Under the pieces are notes generated by a model, which worked only from the letters and a program-made list of their open reading frames with translations, made no database searches and was not told where the DNA came from. This document shows, in pieces, positions 14,771 to 23,688 of a stretch of DNA of 64,000 nucleotides (position 1 is its first letter; each line of letters opens with the position of its first letter). The position numbers and the translations under genes were made by a program. The stretch lies in assembly GCF_014199525.1 (NCBI RefSeq), contig NZ_JACHNU010000009.1:118506-182505 (forward strand). Reading direction: 5' to 3'. The DNA is from Conexibacter arvalis. GTDB lineage: Bacteria > Actinomycetota > Thermoleophilia > Solirubrobacterales > Solirubrobacteraceae.

Positions 14771-16903
14771 TCACTCCGGCGCCGCGCCGCCCGATGCCGC
14801 CGGCTTGCCCTGCCCGTGCGGCGCGCCGTCGCCGCTCGCGAGCGCCCCGTCCGCCGGCCCGGCCACCAGCCCGGCGAACGGGTCGTAGCCGTCGTGCCCG
14901 AGCCGGTGCAGCCAGCCGCAGAAGATGCGGTGGACGGTACCGGAGCCGACGACCTCCTCCTCAGGCCACGGCAGCCCGACCGGGTGGAGCACGAACGGCA
15001 GCGCCTGCGCGCCGCCGAGGCCGCCGTGGGAGCCGACCAGCTCCTCGAAGGCGGCGACCTCGTCGACGTCGGTCCAGTACGCGCTGTTGACGACGACGTC
15101 CGGGCAGCGCGGGAAGCGGTCGGTGCGGCGGACGTGGTCGGCGGCGCGCGTGCCGAACGGCGCCAGCGGATCCTCTCCTTCGACGACGCCCCGGTCGAGC
15201 AGGTGGCGGCCGCGCCCCCCGAGCGCGACCGCGCCGTCGGCCTCGCTCCTGACCAGCACGAACCCGATCCCGGGATGGCTTCGCAGCCCGTCGAGCAGCC
15301 CCGGCCGCGTCCGCTCCAGCTGCTCGAGCGTCACCCGCCCCGGCTCGCGCGGGAAGGAGATCAGGCCGAGGTTGCCGGATGCCATCACCGCGATCTCCGG
15401 CAGCTCGGCGGCGGGCAGCGCGGGCTGCTCGCCGGCCTCGATCTCGTCGCGTCTGTCCGCGATCGCCTTCGCCGCGCGGCCGGTGACGGTCGGCCGCGTG
15501 CCGAGCTCGGCGAGGCCGGCGGTCAGCTGGCCGCGGCCCTCGTCGGAGGCGGCCGTCTCGGCGACGATCGCGTCGCCGTCGCCGACCAGCCGTCTGACGA
15601 GCTGCTCCAGCGACTCGTCGTAGCGCTGCAGGAAGGTCGCCCCCTGGCTCTGGCCGTGGTCGGCGAGCACGACCAGCTCGTACGGCCGCGGCGCGTGCTC
15701 GACGGCGGCGGCGATCCGCGCGATCGCACGGTCGACGCGGCGCAGGACGGCGAGCGTGTCGGGCCGCTCGACGCCGGAGTGGTGGGCGACCTCGTCGTAG
15801 GCGAGGAAGGTCGTGTAGACGACCGGCCGCCCGGCGAGCACGTCGGCGGTGACGGCGGCGACCTGCAGGTCGAGCTGGATCACCGTCGCGAAGGCGCGCA
15901 CGAGCGGGTAGGAGCCGCCCCGGTGGATCCGCGGCCGCACGTCGCGGCGGCGCTGCTCGATCGCCGCGAAGCGCTCGACGACGATCTCGCCGAGGCAGCG
16001 CAGGAAGGTCAGCGCGACCCCGTAGGGGCTGGCGAAGTAGGCGAAGTAGTCCTGGCCGAGCCTCCCCTGCCGGCGCCGGTCGAGCACCGTCGACATCGTC
16101 AGCATCGAGTGGGGCGCGTCGCCGGAGAGGATGTTCGCGCGGCTGGCGCCGTCGGCGTGCAGCAGGCCGCGCCCGTCCGAGCGGCGCCGCTCGAGCTCCT
16201 CGGCGTCGCGCGGATGGTTGGTGACGATCGCCTTGCCGCGGTCCTTCTCCCACCAGCGGAAGGCCGGCATGTCGTGGTTGTCGCCGTGGAGGATGCCGGC
16301 CTGGCAGGCGCCGGTCTGCGACGACCAGTCGGTCTCCCACCGCTCCAGCCGGTGACTGCCGTCGCGCACCCACCTGGCCAGCGCCGGCGCGTTGCCGTCG
16401 CGCAGCGCCCGCTGGAGCACCTCGTGCGCGAGGCCGTCGATCTCGAGGAAGAGGATCCCGGGCACGTCGCTCTCGACCGCCAGCCTCGTGCGCCTCAGCT
16501 GCCGTCGCACGACCGTTCGGTACCAGAGGTCGCCGGAGTCGAGCGCGAGCAGGGCGCTGGAGGCGGAGCTGAGCGCCGTCAGCGCGAGCACCACGACGAC
16601 CGCGCTCCAGAAGCCTCTGACGTGGACGCCGCGGTCGACGCCCGCGATCGCCAGCAGCACGAGCCCGTTGAGCGCGAGCGCGCCGAGGCCGAGCGTCGCG
16701 ACGGTGAACGGCAGCGCGACGCGGATCAGCAGCGGCCAGACGAGCGCGTTGGCGAGGCCGAGCAGGACCGCCAGGCCGAGCGCCGCCCAGAAGCTGTCGG
16801 CGGAGAAGCCGGGCAGGATCGCCGCGAGCAGCAGCAGGAGCAGCGCGTCGACGACGAGCACCGTCACGATCCGTCCGAGTCGCTGCACCGATCCGTTGCG
16901 CAT
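14771..16903 (-). CDS. Membrane holin-IV domain fused to alkaline-phosphatase-fold phosphodiesterase
   Basis: This 710-residue integral membrane protein has an N-terminal block of about 130 residues with four helices (LVVDALLLLLLAAILPG, ALGLAVLLGLANALVWPLL, FTVATLGLGALALNGLVLL, SAVVVVLALTAL), matching the mycobacterial four-TM holin superfamily. The rest is a metal-dependent phosphodiesterase of the alkaline phosphatase superfamily: FLEIDGLAHEV (first metal Asp), SSQTGACQAGILHG (nucleophile Thr/Ser), YDEVAHHSG (Asp/His ligands) and LVVLADHGQSQG (Asp-His). The protein is not a phage lysis gene but probably a membrane-tethered hydrolase of lipid head groups or nucleotides. ATG 16903 was chosen over 16921, which adds only MRDACA. 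The two-component genes lie upstream on the same strand. Confidence 0.8.
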   Translation of the reverse strand: MRNGSVQRLGRIVTVLVVDALLLLLLAAILPGFSADSFWAALGLAVLLGLANALVWPLLIRVALPFTVATLGLGALALNGLVLLAIAGVDRGVHVRGFWSAVVVVLALTALSSASSALLALDSGDLWYRTVVRRQLRRTRLAVESDVPGILFLEIDGLAHEVLQRALRDGNAPALARWVRDGSHRLERWETDWSSQTGACQAGILHGDNHDMPAFRWWEKDRGKAIVTNHPRDAEELERRRSDGRGLLHADGASRANILSGDAPHSMLTMSTVLDRRRQGRLGQDYFAYFASPYGVALTFLRCLGEIVVERFAAIEQRRRDVRPRIHRGGSYPLVRAFATVIQLDLQVAAVTADVLAGRPVVYTTFLAYDEVAHHSGVERPDTLAVLRRVDRAIARIAAAVEHAPRPYELVVLADHGQSQGATFLQRYDESLEQLVRRLVGDGDAIVAETAASDEGRGQLTAGLAELGTRPTVTGRAAKAIADRRDEIEAGEQPALPAAELPEIAVMASGNLGLISFPREPGRVTLEQLERTRPGLLDGLRSHPGIGFVLVRSEADGAVALGGRGRHLLDRGVVEGEDPLAPFGTRAADHVRRTDRFPRCPDVVVNSAYWTDVDEVAAFEELVGSHGGLGGAQALPFVLHPVGLPWPEEEVVGSGTVHRIFCGWLHRLGHDGYDPFAGLVAGPADGALASGDGAPHGQGKPAASGGAAPE

Positions 16904-16994
16904 CGCGCAAGCATCGCGCATCGGGCGGCGGCCGTCACGCTCCGGCGCCTCTCGGGCGCGGCGCCGGCGCGGTCCCGGACGCGCGCCGACCGTG

Positions 16995-17657
16995 CTACGA
17001 CCGCGGCATGCCCGGCGCGACGAGCCCGGTCTCGTAGGCGAAGATCACGGCCTGCACGCGGTTGGCGAGGCCGAGCTTGGCGAGCATCCGGCCGACGTGG
17101 CTCTTGACGGTGCTCTCCTCCAGATGCAGGTGGGCGGCGATCTCGGCGTTGCTGCGCCCGGCCGCGATCCCCAGCAGCACGTCGCGCTCGCGCGGGGTCA
17201 GCGCGGCGAGCGCGGGGTCGCCGGCGCGGGCGGGCGCGGCGGAGACGAACTGGTCGAGCAGGCGGCGCGTGACCTCGGGCGAGATCAGCGCGTCGCCGAG
17301 CGCGACGGCGCGGACGGCGTCGACGATGCGATCGGGCGGCGAGTCCTTGAGCAGGAAGCCGACGGCGCCTGCCCGCAGGGCCTCGAAGACGTACTCGTCG
17401 AGGTCGAAGGTCGTGATCGCGATCACCGCGACGCCGTCGACGTCGCGCAGCCGGCGCGCCGCCTCGAGCCCGTCCATGCGCGGCATCCGGATGTCGATCA
17501 GCAGGACGTCGGGCGCGCGCCGCTGGACCTGGCCGAGCGCGTCGAGGCCGTCCGCGGCCTCGCCCACGACCTCGATGTCGGGCTCGTTCTCGAGGATCAT
17601 CCGCATCCCCTGGCGCGCGATCGGCTGGTCGTCGGCGACGACGACGCGGATGCTCAC
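16995..17657 (-). CDS. NarL/LuxR-family response regulator
   Basis: The 220-residue protein has a receiver domain (ADDQPIARQGMRMIL, phospho-acceptor Asp in DVLLIDIRMP near 54, Thr in ITTFD, Lys in LLKDS near 105) and a C-terminal LuxR-type HTH (LTPRERDVLLGIAAGRSNAEIAAHLHLEESTVKSHVGRMLAKL). It activates or represses transcription when phosphorylated by the kinase encoded just upstream; GTG 17657 overlaps the kinase TGA (GTGA), so the pair is translationally coupled. The MMPL transporter gene diverges from the kinase, and the shared region holds an inverted repeat, making it the likely target. Confidence 0.92.
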   Translation of the reverse strand: MSIRVVVADDQPIARQGMRMILENEPDIEVVGEAADGLDALGQVQRRAPDVLLIDIRMPRMDGLEAARRLRDVDGVAVIAITTFDLDEYVFEALRAGAVGFLLKDSPPDRIVDAVRAVALGDALISPEVTRRLLDQFVSAAPARAGDPALAALTPRERDVLLGIAAGRSNAEIAAHLHLEESTVKSHVGRMLAKLGLANRVQAVIFAYETGLVAPGMPRS

Positions 17658-18811
17658 CGCGCCACCTCCGGACGGCCGGCGACCGGCGGCGCCCCGCGCA
17701 GGCCCGCCTCCGCGTCGAGGGGGAGCCGCGCCCGCACCGACCATCCGCGCGCTGCCGGCCCCGCCGCGAAGCTGCCGCCGACGATCGCGACGCGCTCGCG
17801 CATCCCCTCGATGCCGCCGCCGGGCCGCCCGGGGCCGCCGACGCCGTCGTCGTCGACCGCGACCTGCAGCTCCCGCTCGGCGTAGACGACACGCACCCGC
17901 ACGGCGCTCGCTCCGGCGTGCCGGACGACGTTGGTGAGCGACTCCTGCACCACCCGGTAGGCGCACACCTCGACCTCGTCGCTGAGCGGGCGCTCGGCGC
18001 CCTCCACCCGCAGGTCGACGGCGAGGCCCGCCTCGCGCGCCGGCCGCAGCAGCCGGTCGACCTGCTCCAGCCGCGGCGTCGGCGTGCGGGCGGCCGGCCG
18101 GGCCGGTCCGGGCTCCCGCAGGACCCCGAGCGCCCGCCGCGTCTGCCCGAGCGCCTCGGAGGTGAGCCCGTGGATGCGTTCGAGCGCCGCGCGTGCGACC
18201 GGGTCCGACGTGGCGCGCCCCGCGCCCGCGGCATGGAGCGAGATCGCGCTCAGGTGGTGTCCGGTGATGTCGTGGACGTCGCGGGCGATCCGCAGCCGCT
18301 CCTCGACGATCGCGCGCTGCGCGAGCTCGCGCGCCTCGCGGGCCCGCTCGCGCTCGCTGCGGATCGCGTCGCCGATCAGGACGGCCGTGACGCCGATCGC
18401 GCCGCCGCCGATGATCCGCACCAGCAGGGGGCTGGCGTCGCCGGTGACCGCCACCGCCGCCGCGATCGCCGTCCCCGCGTAGACGGCGAGCGGGACCGTG
18501 ATCCGGTGCGCGCACTCGACCGTCGCGGCGCCGCAGAGCGTCAGCGCGACCAGCACCGGCACGATCACCATGTAGCCGAGCGCCAGCGCGGCGCACGCGA
18601 ACGGCAGCGCGACGAGGGCCGCGGCCAGCGGACGGGCCCGCCGCACGGCCACCGGCGCGCAGGCCGCGACCGCCAGCAGCGCGCCGAGCAGGTCGGGCGG
18701 GCGATCGACCTGCGCCGCGTCGGAGGCGTCGAACTGCAGCACCGCGAGCGCGACCGCGGTCGCCAGCGCGGCCAGGAGGACGTCGGCGCGTCGAGGCACG
18801 GCGGCCAGCAT
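17654..18811 (-). CDS. Sensor histidine kinase (HisKA_3 type)
   Basis: This 385-residue membrane kinase has about five N-terminal helices (residues 10-135), then a HisKA_3 dimerisation helix with the phospho-accepting His in ERLRIARDVHDITGHHLSAI, and a HATPase domain (VVQESLTNVVRHAGAS N-box, DDDGVGG G1 box, GGIEGMRERVAIVGG G2 box). The short extracytoplasmic loops suggest intramembrane sensing, as in LiaS/DesK-like kinases for envelope stress. ATG 18811 is a conservative start, with GGAGGA 13 bases upstream. However, TATGCT at 18807-18812 lies 7 bases before an in-frame GTG at 18799, so a leaderless start there, four residues shorter, is at least as likely. It is divergent from the MMPL gene. 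Confidence 0.9.
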   Translation of the reverse strand: MLAAVPRRADVLLAALATAVALAVLQFDASDAAQVDRPPDLLGALLAVAACAPVAVRRARPLAAALVALPFACAALALGYMVIVPVLVALTLCGAATVECAHRITVPLAVYAGTAIAAAVAVTGDASPLLVRIIGGGAIGVTAVLIGDAIRSERERAREARELAQRAIVEERLRIARDVHDITGHHLSAISLHAAGAGRATSDPVARAALERIHGLTSEALGQTRRALGVLREPGPARPAARTPTPRLEQVDRLLRPAREAGLAVDLRVEGAERPLSDEVEVCAYRVVQESLTNVVRHAGASAVRVRVVYAERELQVAVDDDGVGGPGRPGGGIEGMRERVAIVGGSFAAGPAARGWSVRARLPLDAEAGLRGAPPVAGRPEVAR

Positions 18812-18823
18812 AGCCCGCGGTCG

Positions 18824-18841
18824 TTCCTCCGAAAGGCGGAA
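18824..18841. promoter_or_regulatory. Inverted repeat in kinase/MMPL divergent region
   Basis: TTCCTCC-GAAA-GGCGGAA is a 7-bp inverted repeat with one mismatch, lying between the divergent histidine kinase and MMPL genes. It is a candidate binding site for the adjacent LuxR-type regulator. Confidence 0.35.
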
Positions 18842-18944
18842 TCGAATCGGTCCCGGCGGGCGAGGCGGAACGGGTCCTGCGGCCGTCGTCGCGGGGCTCC
18901 GCAGCCCCGATGGTGAGAGCGACCTCCACTGCAAAGGACTTCCG

Positions 18945-21080
18945 ATGGCAACCGCACTCTTCAAACTGGGCCGCATCGCCTTTCGTCGCCGCAGGGCCGT
19001 CGTCGCCCTCTGGCTCGTCGTGCTCGCAGGCATGTTCGCGGCGGCGACGATCCTGAGCGGACCGACCACCGACGCCGCGACAATGCCCGGCACGGAGTCC
19101 CAGCAGGCGATCGACCTGCTCGAGGAGCGGCTGCCGCAGGCCAACGGCGCGTCGGGACGAATCGTCTTCGCCGCGCCCGCGGGCGAGCGGCTGACGACCG
19201 GCGAGCGCGCGACGGCCGTCGCAGGCGCGGTCGCCAAGGCGGCGAAGGCGCCCGGCGTGCGCTCGGTCGGCGCGCCGTTGGCCTCTGAGGACGGGCGCGT
19301 CGCGCTCGCCCAGGTCACGTGGGCGACGCCCGCGGAGGAAATCCCCGCCGGGTCGGTCGAGGCAGTGCAGTCGGCCGCCGAGACCGCGCGCGCGGCCGGC
19401 GTGCAGGTCGAGTTCGGCGGCGACGCGGCCGCCTCCGAGCCATCGCTCGGCGGGCTCGGCGAGATCGTCGGCTTCGCGGTGGCGGCACTCGTGCTGGCGA
19501 TCACGTTCGGCTCGCTCGCGGCCGCCGGGCTGCCGCTGCTGACCGCGCTGATCGGCGTGGCCGTCGGGATCCTTGGGGTCACCGCCGCCACCGGGTTCAT
19601 CGCCATCGATTCGACGGTTCCGACGGTCGCGCTGATGCTCGGCCTCGCGGTCGGCATCGACTACGCGCTGTTCATCATCTCGCGCCACCGCACCCAGGTG
19701 TTCGAGGGGATGGAGCTGGAGGAGTCCGCCGCGCGCGCGGTCGGCACCGCCGGCAGCGCGGTCGTCTTCGCCGGCGCGACGGTCGTGATCGCGCTGGCGT
19801 CGCTGGCCGTCGTCGGGATCCCGTTCCTGACCGCGATGGGGCTCGCCGCGGCCGGGACGGTCGCGGTCGCCGTGGCGATCTCGCTCACGCTCGTTCCGGC
19901 GCTGCTCGGGTTCGCGGGCATGCGGATCGCGAAGGGCAAGAACTTCGACACCGGGCCGCGCGCGGCCAAGCCGACGCTCGGAGCCCGCTGGGCCGCGCTG
20001 CTGACGCGCCGCCGCCTGCCCGCGGTCGTGCTGTCGGTCGTCGCGCTCGGCGCGCTGTCGATCCCGGTGCTGGACATGCGCCTCGGGCAGCCCGACGACT
20101 CGACCGCCGCGCCCCACGAGACCAACCGCAAGGCCTACGACCTGCTCGTCGCCGGCTTCGGCCCCGGCTTCAACGGACCGCTCACGCTCGTGGTCGACGC
20201 CGGCCCGGGCGGCGACGCGAAGGCCGCCGCCGACGCCGTCGCGGCGGAGTTCGGGCAGCTCGACGACGTCGCCGACGTCGGCAGGCCGGCCCTCAACGAG
20301 GCGGGCGACACGGCGATCGTCTCGCTGACCCCGCGCAGCGGCCCGTCGACCGAGGCGACGAAGGAGCTGGTCAAGCAGATCCGGGCGCGCACCGACACGC
20401 TCGACCGCGAGCTCGATGCGACGGTCCTCGTGACCGGGCCGACCGCGGCCAACATCGACTTCGCCGACCGCCTGTCGAGCGCGCTGGTCCCGTATCTGGC
20501 GGTGATCGTCGGCCTGGCGTTCCTGCTGCTGACGATCGCGTTCCGGTCGATCCTCGTCCCGCTCACGGCCGTCGGCGGGTTCCTGCTGACCATCGGCGCC
20601 GCGCTCGGCGCGCTCGTCGCGGTCTTCCAGCAGGGAGCGCTCGCCGGCCTGTTCGGCGTCGAGCAGGCGCCGATCGTCGCGGTGCTGCCGATCTTCATCG
20701 TCGGCATCCTCTTCGGGCTCGCGATGGACTACCAGGTGTTCCTCGTCTCGCGGATGCGCGAGGAGCACGTCCACGGCGCTGGGCCGACGCGCGCGATCGC
20801 CGAGGGCTTCCGACACGGTGCGCGCGTGGTCACCGGCGCGGCGCTGATCATGGCCGCGGTCTTCGCCGGCTTCGTCGTCGAGGAGGCCGCGATCATCAAG
20901 TCGATCGGCTTCGCGCTCGCGTTCGGCATCCTCGTCGACGCCTTCGCCGTGCGCATGACGCTGGTCCCGGCGCTGCTGGCCCTGCTGGGCGAGCGCGCGT
21001 GGTGGCTGCCGGCCTGGCTCGAGCGGCTCCTGCCGCAGGTCGAGCTCGAGGGTGAGCGGCTCGAGCGGCAACCGGCATAG
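18945..21080 (+). CDS. MMPL/RND-type transporter
   Basis: This 711-residue inner-membrane transporter has two homologous halves: TM1, a large extracytoplasmic loop, then TM2-6 (FAVAALVLAITFGSL onward), repeated from about residue 360. Proton-relay signatures are visible: GLAVGIDYALFIISRHR (Asp-Tyr pair) in half 1 and GLAMDYQVFLVSRMREE in half 2. MMPL proteins export lipids, drugs or signalling molecules. The length suits the actinobacterial MMPL/YdfJ group rather than long mycobacterial MmpL3. ATG 18945 follows AAAGGAC. It diverges from the histidine kinase/response regulator pair, probably its regulators. Confidence 0.91.
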   Translation: MATALFKLGRIAFRRRRAVVALWLVVLAGMFAAATILSGPTTDAATMPGTESQQAIDLLEERLPQANGASGRIVFAAPAGERLTTGERATAVAGAVAKAAKAPGVRSVGAPLASEDGRVALAQVTWATPAEEIPAGSVEAVQSAAETARAAGVQVEFGGDAAASEPSLGGLGEIVGFAVAALVLAITFGSLAAAGLPLLTALIGVAVGILGVTAATGFIAIDSTVPTVALMLGLAVGIDYALFIISRHRTQVFEGMELEESAARAVGTAGSAVVFAGATVVIALASLAVVGIPFLTAMGLAAAGTVAVAVAISLTLVPALLGFAGMRIAKGKNFDTGPRAAKPTLGARWAALLTRRRLPAVVLSVVALGALSIPVLDMRLGQPDDSTAAPHETNRKAYDLLVAGFGPGFNGPLTLVVDAGPGGDAKAAADAVAAEFGQLDDVADVGRPALNEAGDTAIVSLTPRSGPSTEATKELVKQIRARTDTLDRELDATVLVTGPTAANIDFADRLSSALVPYLAVIVGLAFLLLTIAFRSILVPLTAVGGFLLTIGAALGALVAVFQQGALAGLFGVEQAPIVAVLPIFIVGILFGLAMDYQVFLVSRMREEHVHGAGPTRAIAEGFRHGARVVTGAALIMAAVFAGFVVEEAAIIKSIGFALAFGILVDAFAVRMTLVPALLALLGERAWWLPAWLERLLPQVELEGERLERQPA

Positions 21081-21163
21081 CGGGACAGCTGCTCGATCCG
21101 CGGCGGGCCGCCGCAGGACGGTCAGCGCTAAAGCGCTCGCACCGATCGGCCGATGGATCTCCC

Positions 21164-21379
21164 ATGTCGAACGATCGCGACATGCCCGCCAGCTGGCGCG
21201 AGAACGCCCGCAGGCACGAGACCGAGCTCGGCGCCGCCGTCGAGCGCGCCCGTGAGGCGCGTGCCGGCGCGCCGGCACGGCTCGACGAGCTGGCTCGCAA
21301 GCGCTCCGCGCGCCGCGCCGCCGAGGAGGCCCGCCGCAAGGCGACCACCCCTCCGCCGCCCGGCCCGCAGGCCTGCTGA
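21164..21379 (+). CDS. Small charged protein, unknown function
   Basis: The 71-residue ORF encodes an Arg/Glu/Ala-rich, helix-prone sequence (SWRENARRHETELGAAVERAREARAG, then LDELARKRSARRAAEEARRK) with a Pro-rich tail. Codon usage resembles neighbouring genes, but no Shine-Dalgarno or TANNNT box precedes ATG 21164. I do not recognise a family. It may be transcribed after the MMPL gene. A stem-loop follows at 21409. Confidence 0.4.
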   Translation: MSNDRDMPASWRENARRHETELGAAVERAREARAGAPARLDELARKRSARRAAEEARRKATTPPPPGPQAC

Positions 21380-21408
21380 GCCGGTCACGACGCAGCCCCG
21401 ACCGCGCC

Positions 21409-21427
21409 CGCCCGCAGCGTGCGGGCG
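21409..21427. terminator. Stem-loop after small ORF
   Basis: CGCCCGC-AGCGT-GCGGGCG is a perfect 7-bp stem with a 5-base loop downstream of the small ORF and upstream of the PQQ dehydrogenase. Possible terminator. Confidence 0.35.
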
Positions 21428-21536
21428 AGCGCCGGCGCGCCTACTCCGCCGCGCGCGGTCTCCGCCTTCCGCGCGAGCGGGTAGGGAGAGGTTCGCGTGC
21501 GGTCGCCCGATCGCCGTCGACGGAACGGAGCGTGAG

Positions 21537-23582
21537 ATGGGCAGCGGAGATGGCGGCAGCGGCCTCTTCTGGGGCGTCGTCGTCGCCACCACGATCGCGA
21601 TCGGCTTCGGCGTGTCGATCCTCGCCGGCTACCTGATCGGGCATTTCACCGGTCACGAGACGACCGTCACGGCGGTCGTCACGGCGGCCCAGAGACCGAC
21701 CGACAGCAGCCCGGAGACGGCCGTCGACACCGCCGGCACGCCCGTCTCGATCAGACCATCTCCGGCCTTCACCAGAGCGGCGCTCGCCGCGCTGCCCCGC
21801 TCCGGCTGGATCACCAACGGCGGCTCGACCTACAACCAGCGCTACTCGCCGCTGACGCAGATCGACGACAGAAACGTCGAGCGGCTGAGAGGCGTCTGGG
21901 AGGCGCGGCTCGACCGGTCCGGCATAGCCGCCAAGTACTCCGGCGAGGCGACGCCGCTCGTCCACGACGGCGTCATCTACACCGTCACGGGCAACGACGA
22001 CGTCTTCGCCAACTCCGTCGAGGACGGCAGACAGCTGTGGAAGTACGAGTCGGGGATCGCGCAGGAGATCGACACGATCTGCTGCGGATGGACCAGCCGC
22101 GGCGTCGCGATCGGCGACGGCCAGGTCTACGTCGGCCAGCTCGACGGCAACCTCGTCGCGCTCGACCAGACGACCGGCAGCGTCAACTGGGAGACGCAGA
22201 TCGGGGACTGGAGAGACGGCGAGACGATCACGAGCGCGCCGCTGTACTACGACGGCCGCGTCTACAGCGGCCTCTCAGGCGGCGAGTACGGGATACGCGG
22301 CCGCCTGACCGCGGTCGACGCGAAGACCGGCAGATACAGATGGCACTTCCAGCAGGTCAGACATGACATCTGGGACTACGACTCGCCGAGCCCCGTCGTG
22401 CTGTGGGACGTCGAGATCGACGGGAGAGAGGTGAAGGGCCTGTCGCAGCCGAGCAAGACCGGCTGGCTCTACATGCTCGACCGCGAGACCGGCAGACCGA
22501 TCCACGGCATCACCGACAGACCGGTGCCGCAGGACAAGGAGGCCCAGGCGACCGCCGACACGCAGCCGTTCCCGGACACGCCGCCGTTCGCGCCGCACGA
22601 GGCCAACGAGGGCGAGCGCCAGATCATCCAGGGGATCTACAACGCCCAGAACAGAGGCAGAAGAAGACAGAGAGTGCAGCTGGCGAGAGAGATGTTCGAG
22701 CCGTTCACGAACGTCCCGAAGGTGATCAAGCCCGGGCCGAGCGGTGCCGCGAACTGGCCGCCGTCGAGCTTCAACCGCACGACGAACATGATCTACATCT
22801 GCGGCGCGGACACCTTCGCCGGCTTCCTGACCGAAGGACCGACCAGACCGGAGCCGGGCAGACAGTACCTCTCCTCGACGTTCACGCTGCAGGGCTTCGG
22901 CACCTACCCGGGGCTGCTCGTCGCGCAGGACGTGACGACCGGCGAGATCGCCTGGACGAGAAGATTCGAGGGCAGAAACGACGCCTGCTACTCGGGCACG
23001 ACCTCGACCGCCGGCAACCTCGTCTTCGTCGGCCGCAACGACGGCGAGCTGCAGGCGTTCAACGCCTCCACCGGCCAGCAGCTGTGGAGATTCCAGACGG
23101 GCGCCGGCGCCAACTCGACCCCCGCGATCTTCGAGCACAGAGGCAGACAGATGATCGCGTTCTACGCGGCCGGCAACTCGCTCGCGGGCAGCCCGCACGG
23201 CGACAGCCTCTGGCTCTTCTCGCTCGACGGCAGACTCGGGCCGGTCGCGCCCGGCGCCGCCGCCAGACCGCTCCAGCACGCCGGCGAGGCCGGGCCGAGC
23301 GAGGCCGAGGGCACCGAGAAGTCGCAGAGAGAGGTCACCGAGACGCCGGCGGCGGTCGACGGCAGACAGATCTACCTCGACAGCTGCTCGACCTGCCACG
23401 GCGCCGACGCCACCGGCGGCAACGGCGGCCCGGACCTGACGACGATCCCGTCGGCCGCCGACCTCCAGGCGGTCGAGCGGCAGGTCGAGAACGGCGGCGG
23501 CGGGATGCCGGCGTTCAGAGACCAGCTCGACGAGGCGCAGATCAGAGCGGTCTCCGAGTACGTCGTCAGATTGGCGAGATAG
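21537..23582 (+). CDS. Membrane-anchored PQQ-dependent dehydrogenase fused to cytochrome c
   Basis: The 681-residue quinohemoprotein has an N-terminal membrane anchor (about 9-36), a PQQ beta-propeller and a C-terminal class I cytochrome c (CSTCH at 617-621, axial Met in GGGMPAF). Vicinal cysteines at 182-183 (TICCGWTSRG) are the disulfide that caps PQQ in alcohol dehydrogenases. The catalytic Asp is probably Asp261 in AVDAKTG; the residue two positions on is Lys, so the extra Asp of lanthanide enzymes is absent. PHD-type WDYDSP and tryptophan-docking repeats are present. It should oxidise alcohols or aldoses outside the membrane and pass electrons to its own heme. Arg is mostly AGA (six of six in NRGRRRQRVQLAREM), suggesting high expression. 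Confidence 0.88.
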   Translation: MGSGDGGSGLFWGVVVATTIAIGFGVSILAGYLIGHFTGHETTVTAVVTAAQRPTDSSPETAVDTAGTPVSIRPSPAFTRAALAALPRSGWITNGGSTYNQRYSPLTQIDDRNVERLRGVWEARLDRSGIAAKYSGEATPLVHDGVIYTVTGNDDVFANSVEDGRQLWKYESGIAQEIDTICCGWTSRGVAIGDGQVYVGQLDGNLVALDQTTGSVNWETQIGDWRDGETITSAPLYYDGRVYSGLSGGEYGIRGRLTAVDAKTGRYRWHFQQVRHDIWDYDSPSPVVLWDVEIDGREVKGLSQPSKTGWLYMLDRETGRPIHGITDRPVPQDKEAQATADTQPFPDTPPFAPHEANEGERQIIQGIYNAQNRGRRRQRVQLAREMFEPFTNVPKVIKPGPSGAANWPPSSFNRTTNMIYICGADTFAGFLTEGPTRPEPGRQYLSSTFTLQGFGTYPGLLVAQDVTTGEIAWTRRFEGRNDACYSGTTSTAGNLVFVGRNDGELQAFNASTGQQLWRFQTGAGANSTPAIFEHRGRQMIAFYAAGNSLAGSPHGDSLWLFSLDGRLGPVAPGAAARPLQHAGEAGPSEAEGTEKSQREVTETPAAVDGRQIYLDSCSTCHGADATGGNGGPDLTTIPSAADLQAVERQVENGGGGMPAFRDQLDEAQIRAVSEYVVRLAR

Positions 23583-23593
23583 CCGCGTCCTTT

Positions 23594-23621
23594 CGCGCGC
23601 CTTCCACGCGGAAGGCGCGCG
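23594..23621 (+). terminator. Stem-loop terminator after PQQ dehydrogenase
   Basis: CGCGCGCCTTCC and GGAAGGCGCGCG form a perfect 12-bp stem with a 4-base ACGC loop, starting 11 bases after the dehydrogenase stop codon. Confidence 0.65.
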
Positions 23622-23688
23622 CGGCTCGCGCTCCGCCGCGCCGACGCGCCGGTTCCATCCGGTCCGGTCGGCATCGTGGGGCGGGCAG

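Noticed and set aside
14771..16903. Phage remnant suggested by the holin domain
   Set aside because: No lysin, structural, integrase or terminase genes nearby; the protein is mainly a phosphodiesterase.
21537..23582. Lanthanide-dependent XoxF-type methanol dehydrogenase
   Set aside because: The position two after the catalytic Asp is Lys, not Asp, and a cytochrome domain is fused, unlike XoxF.
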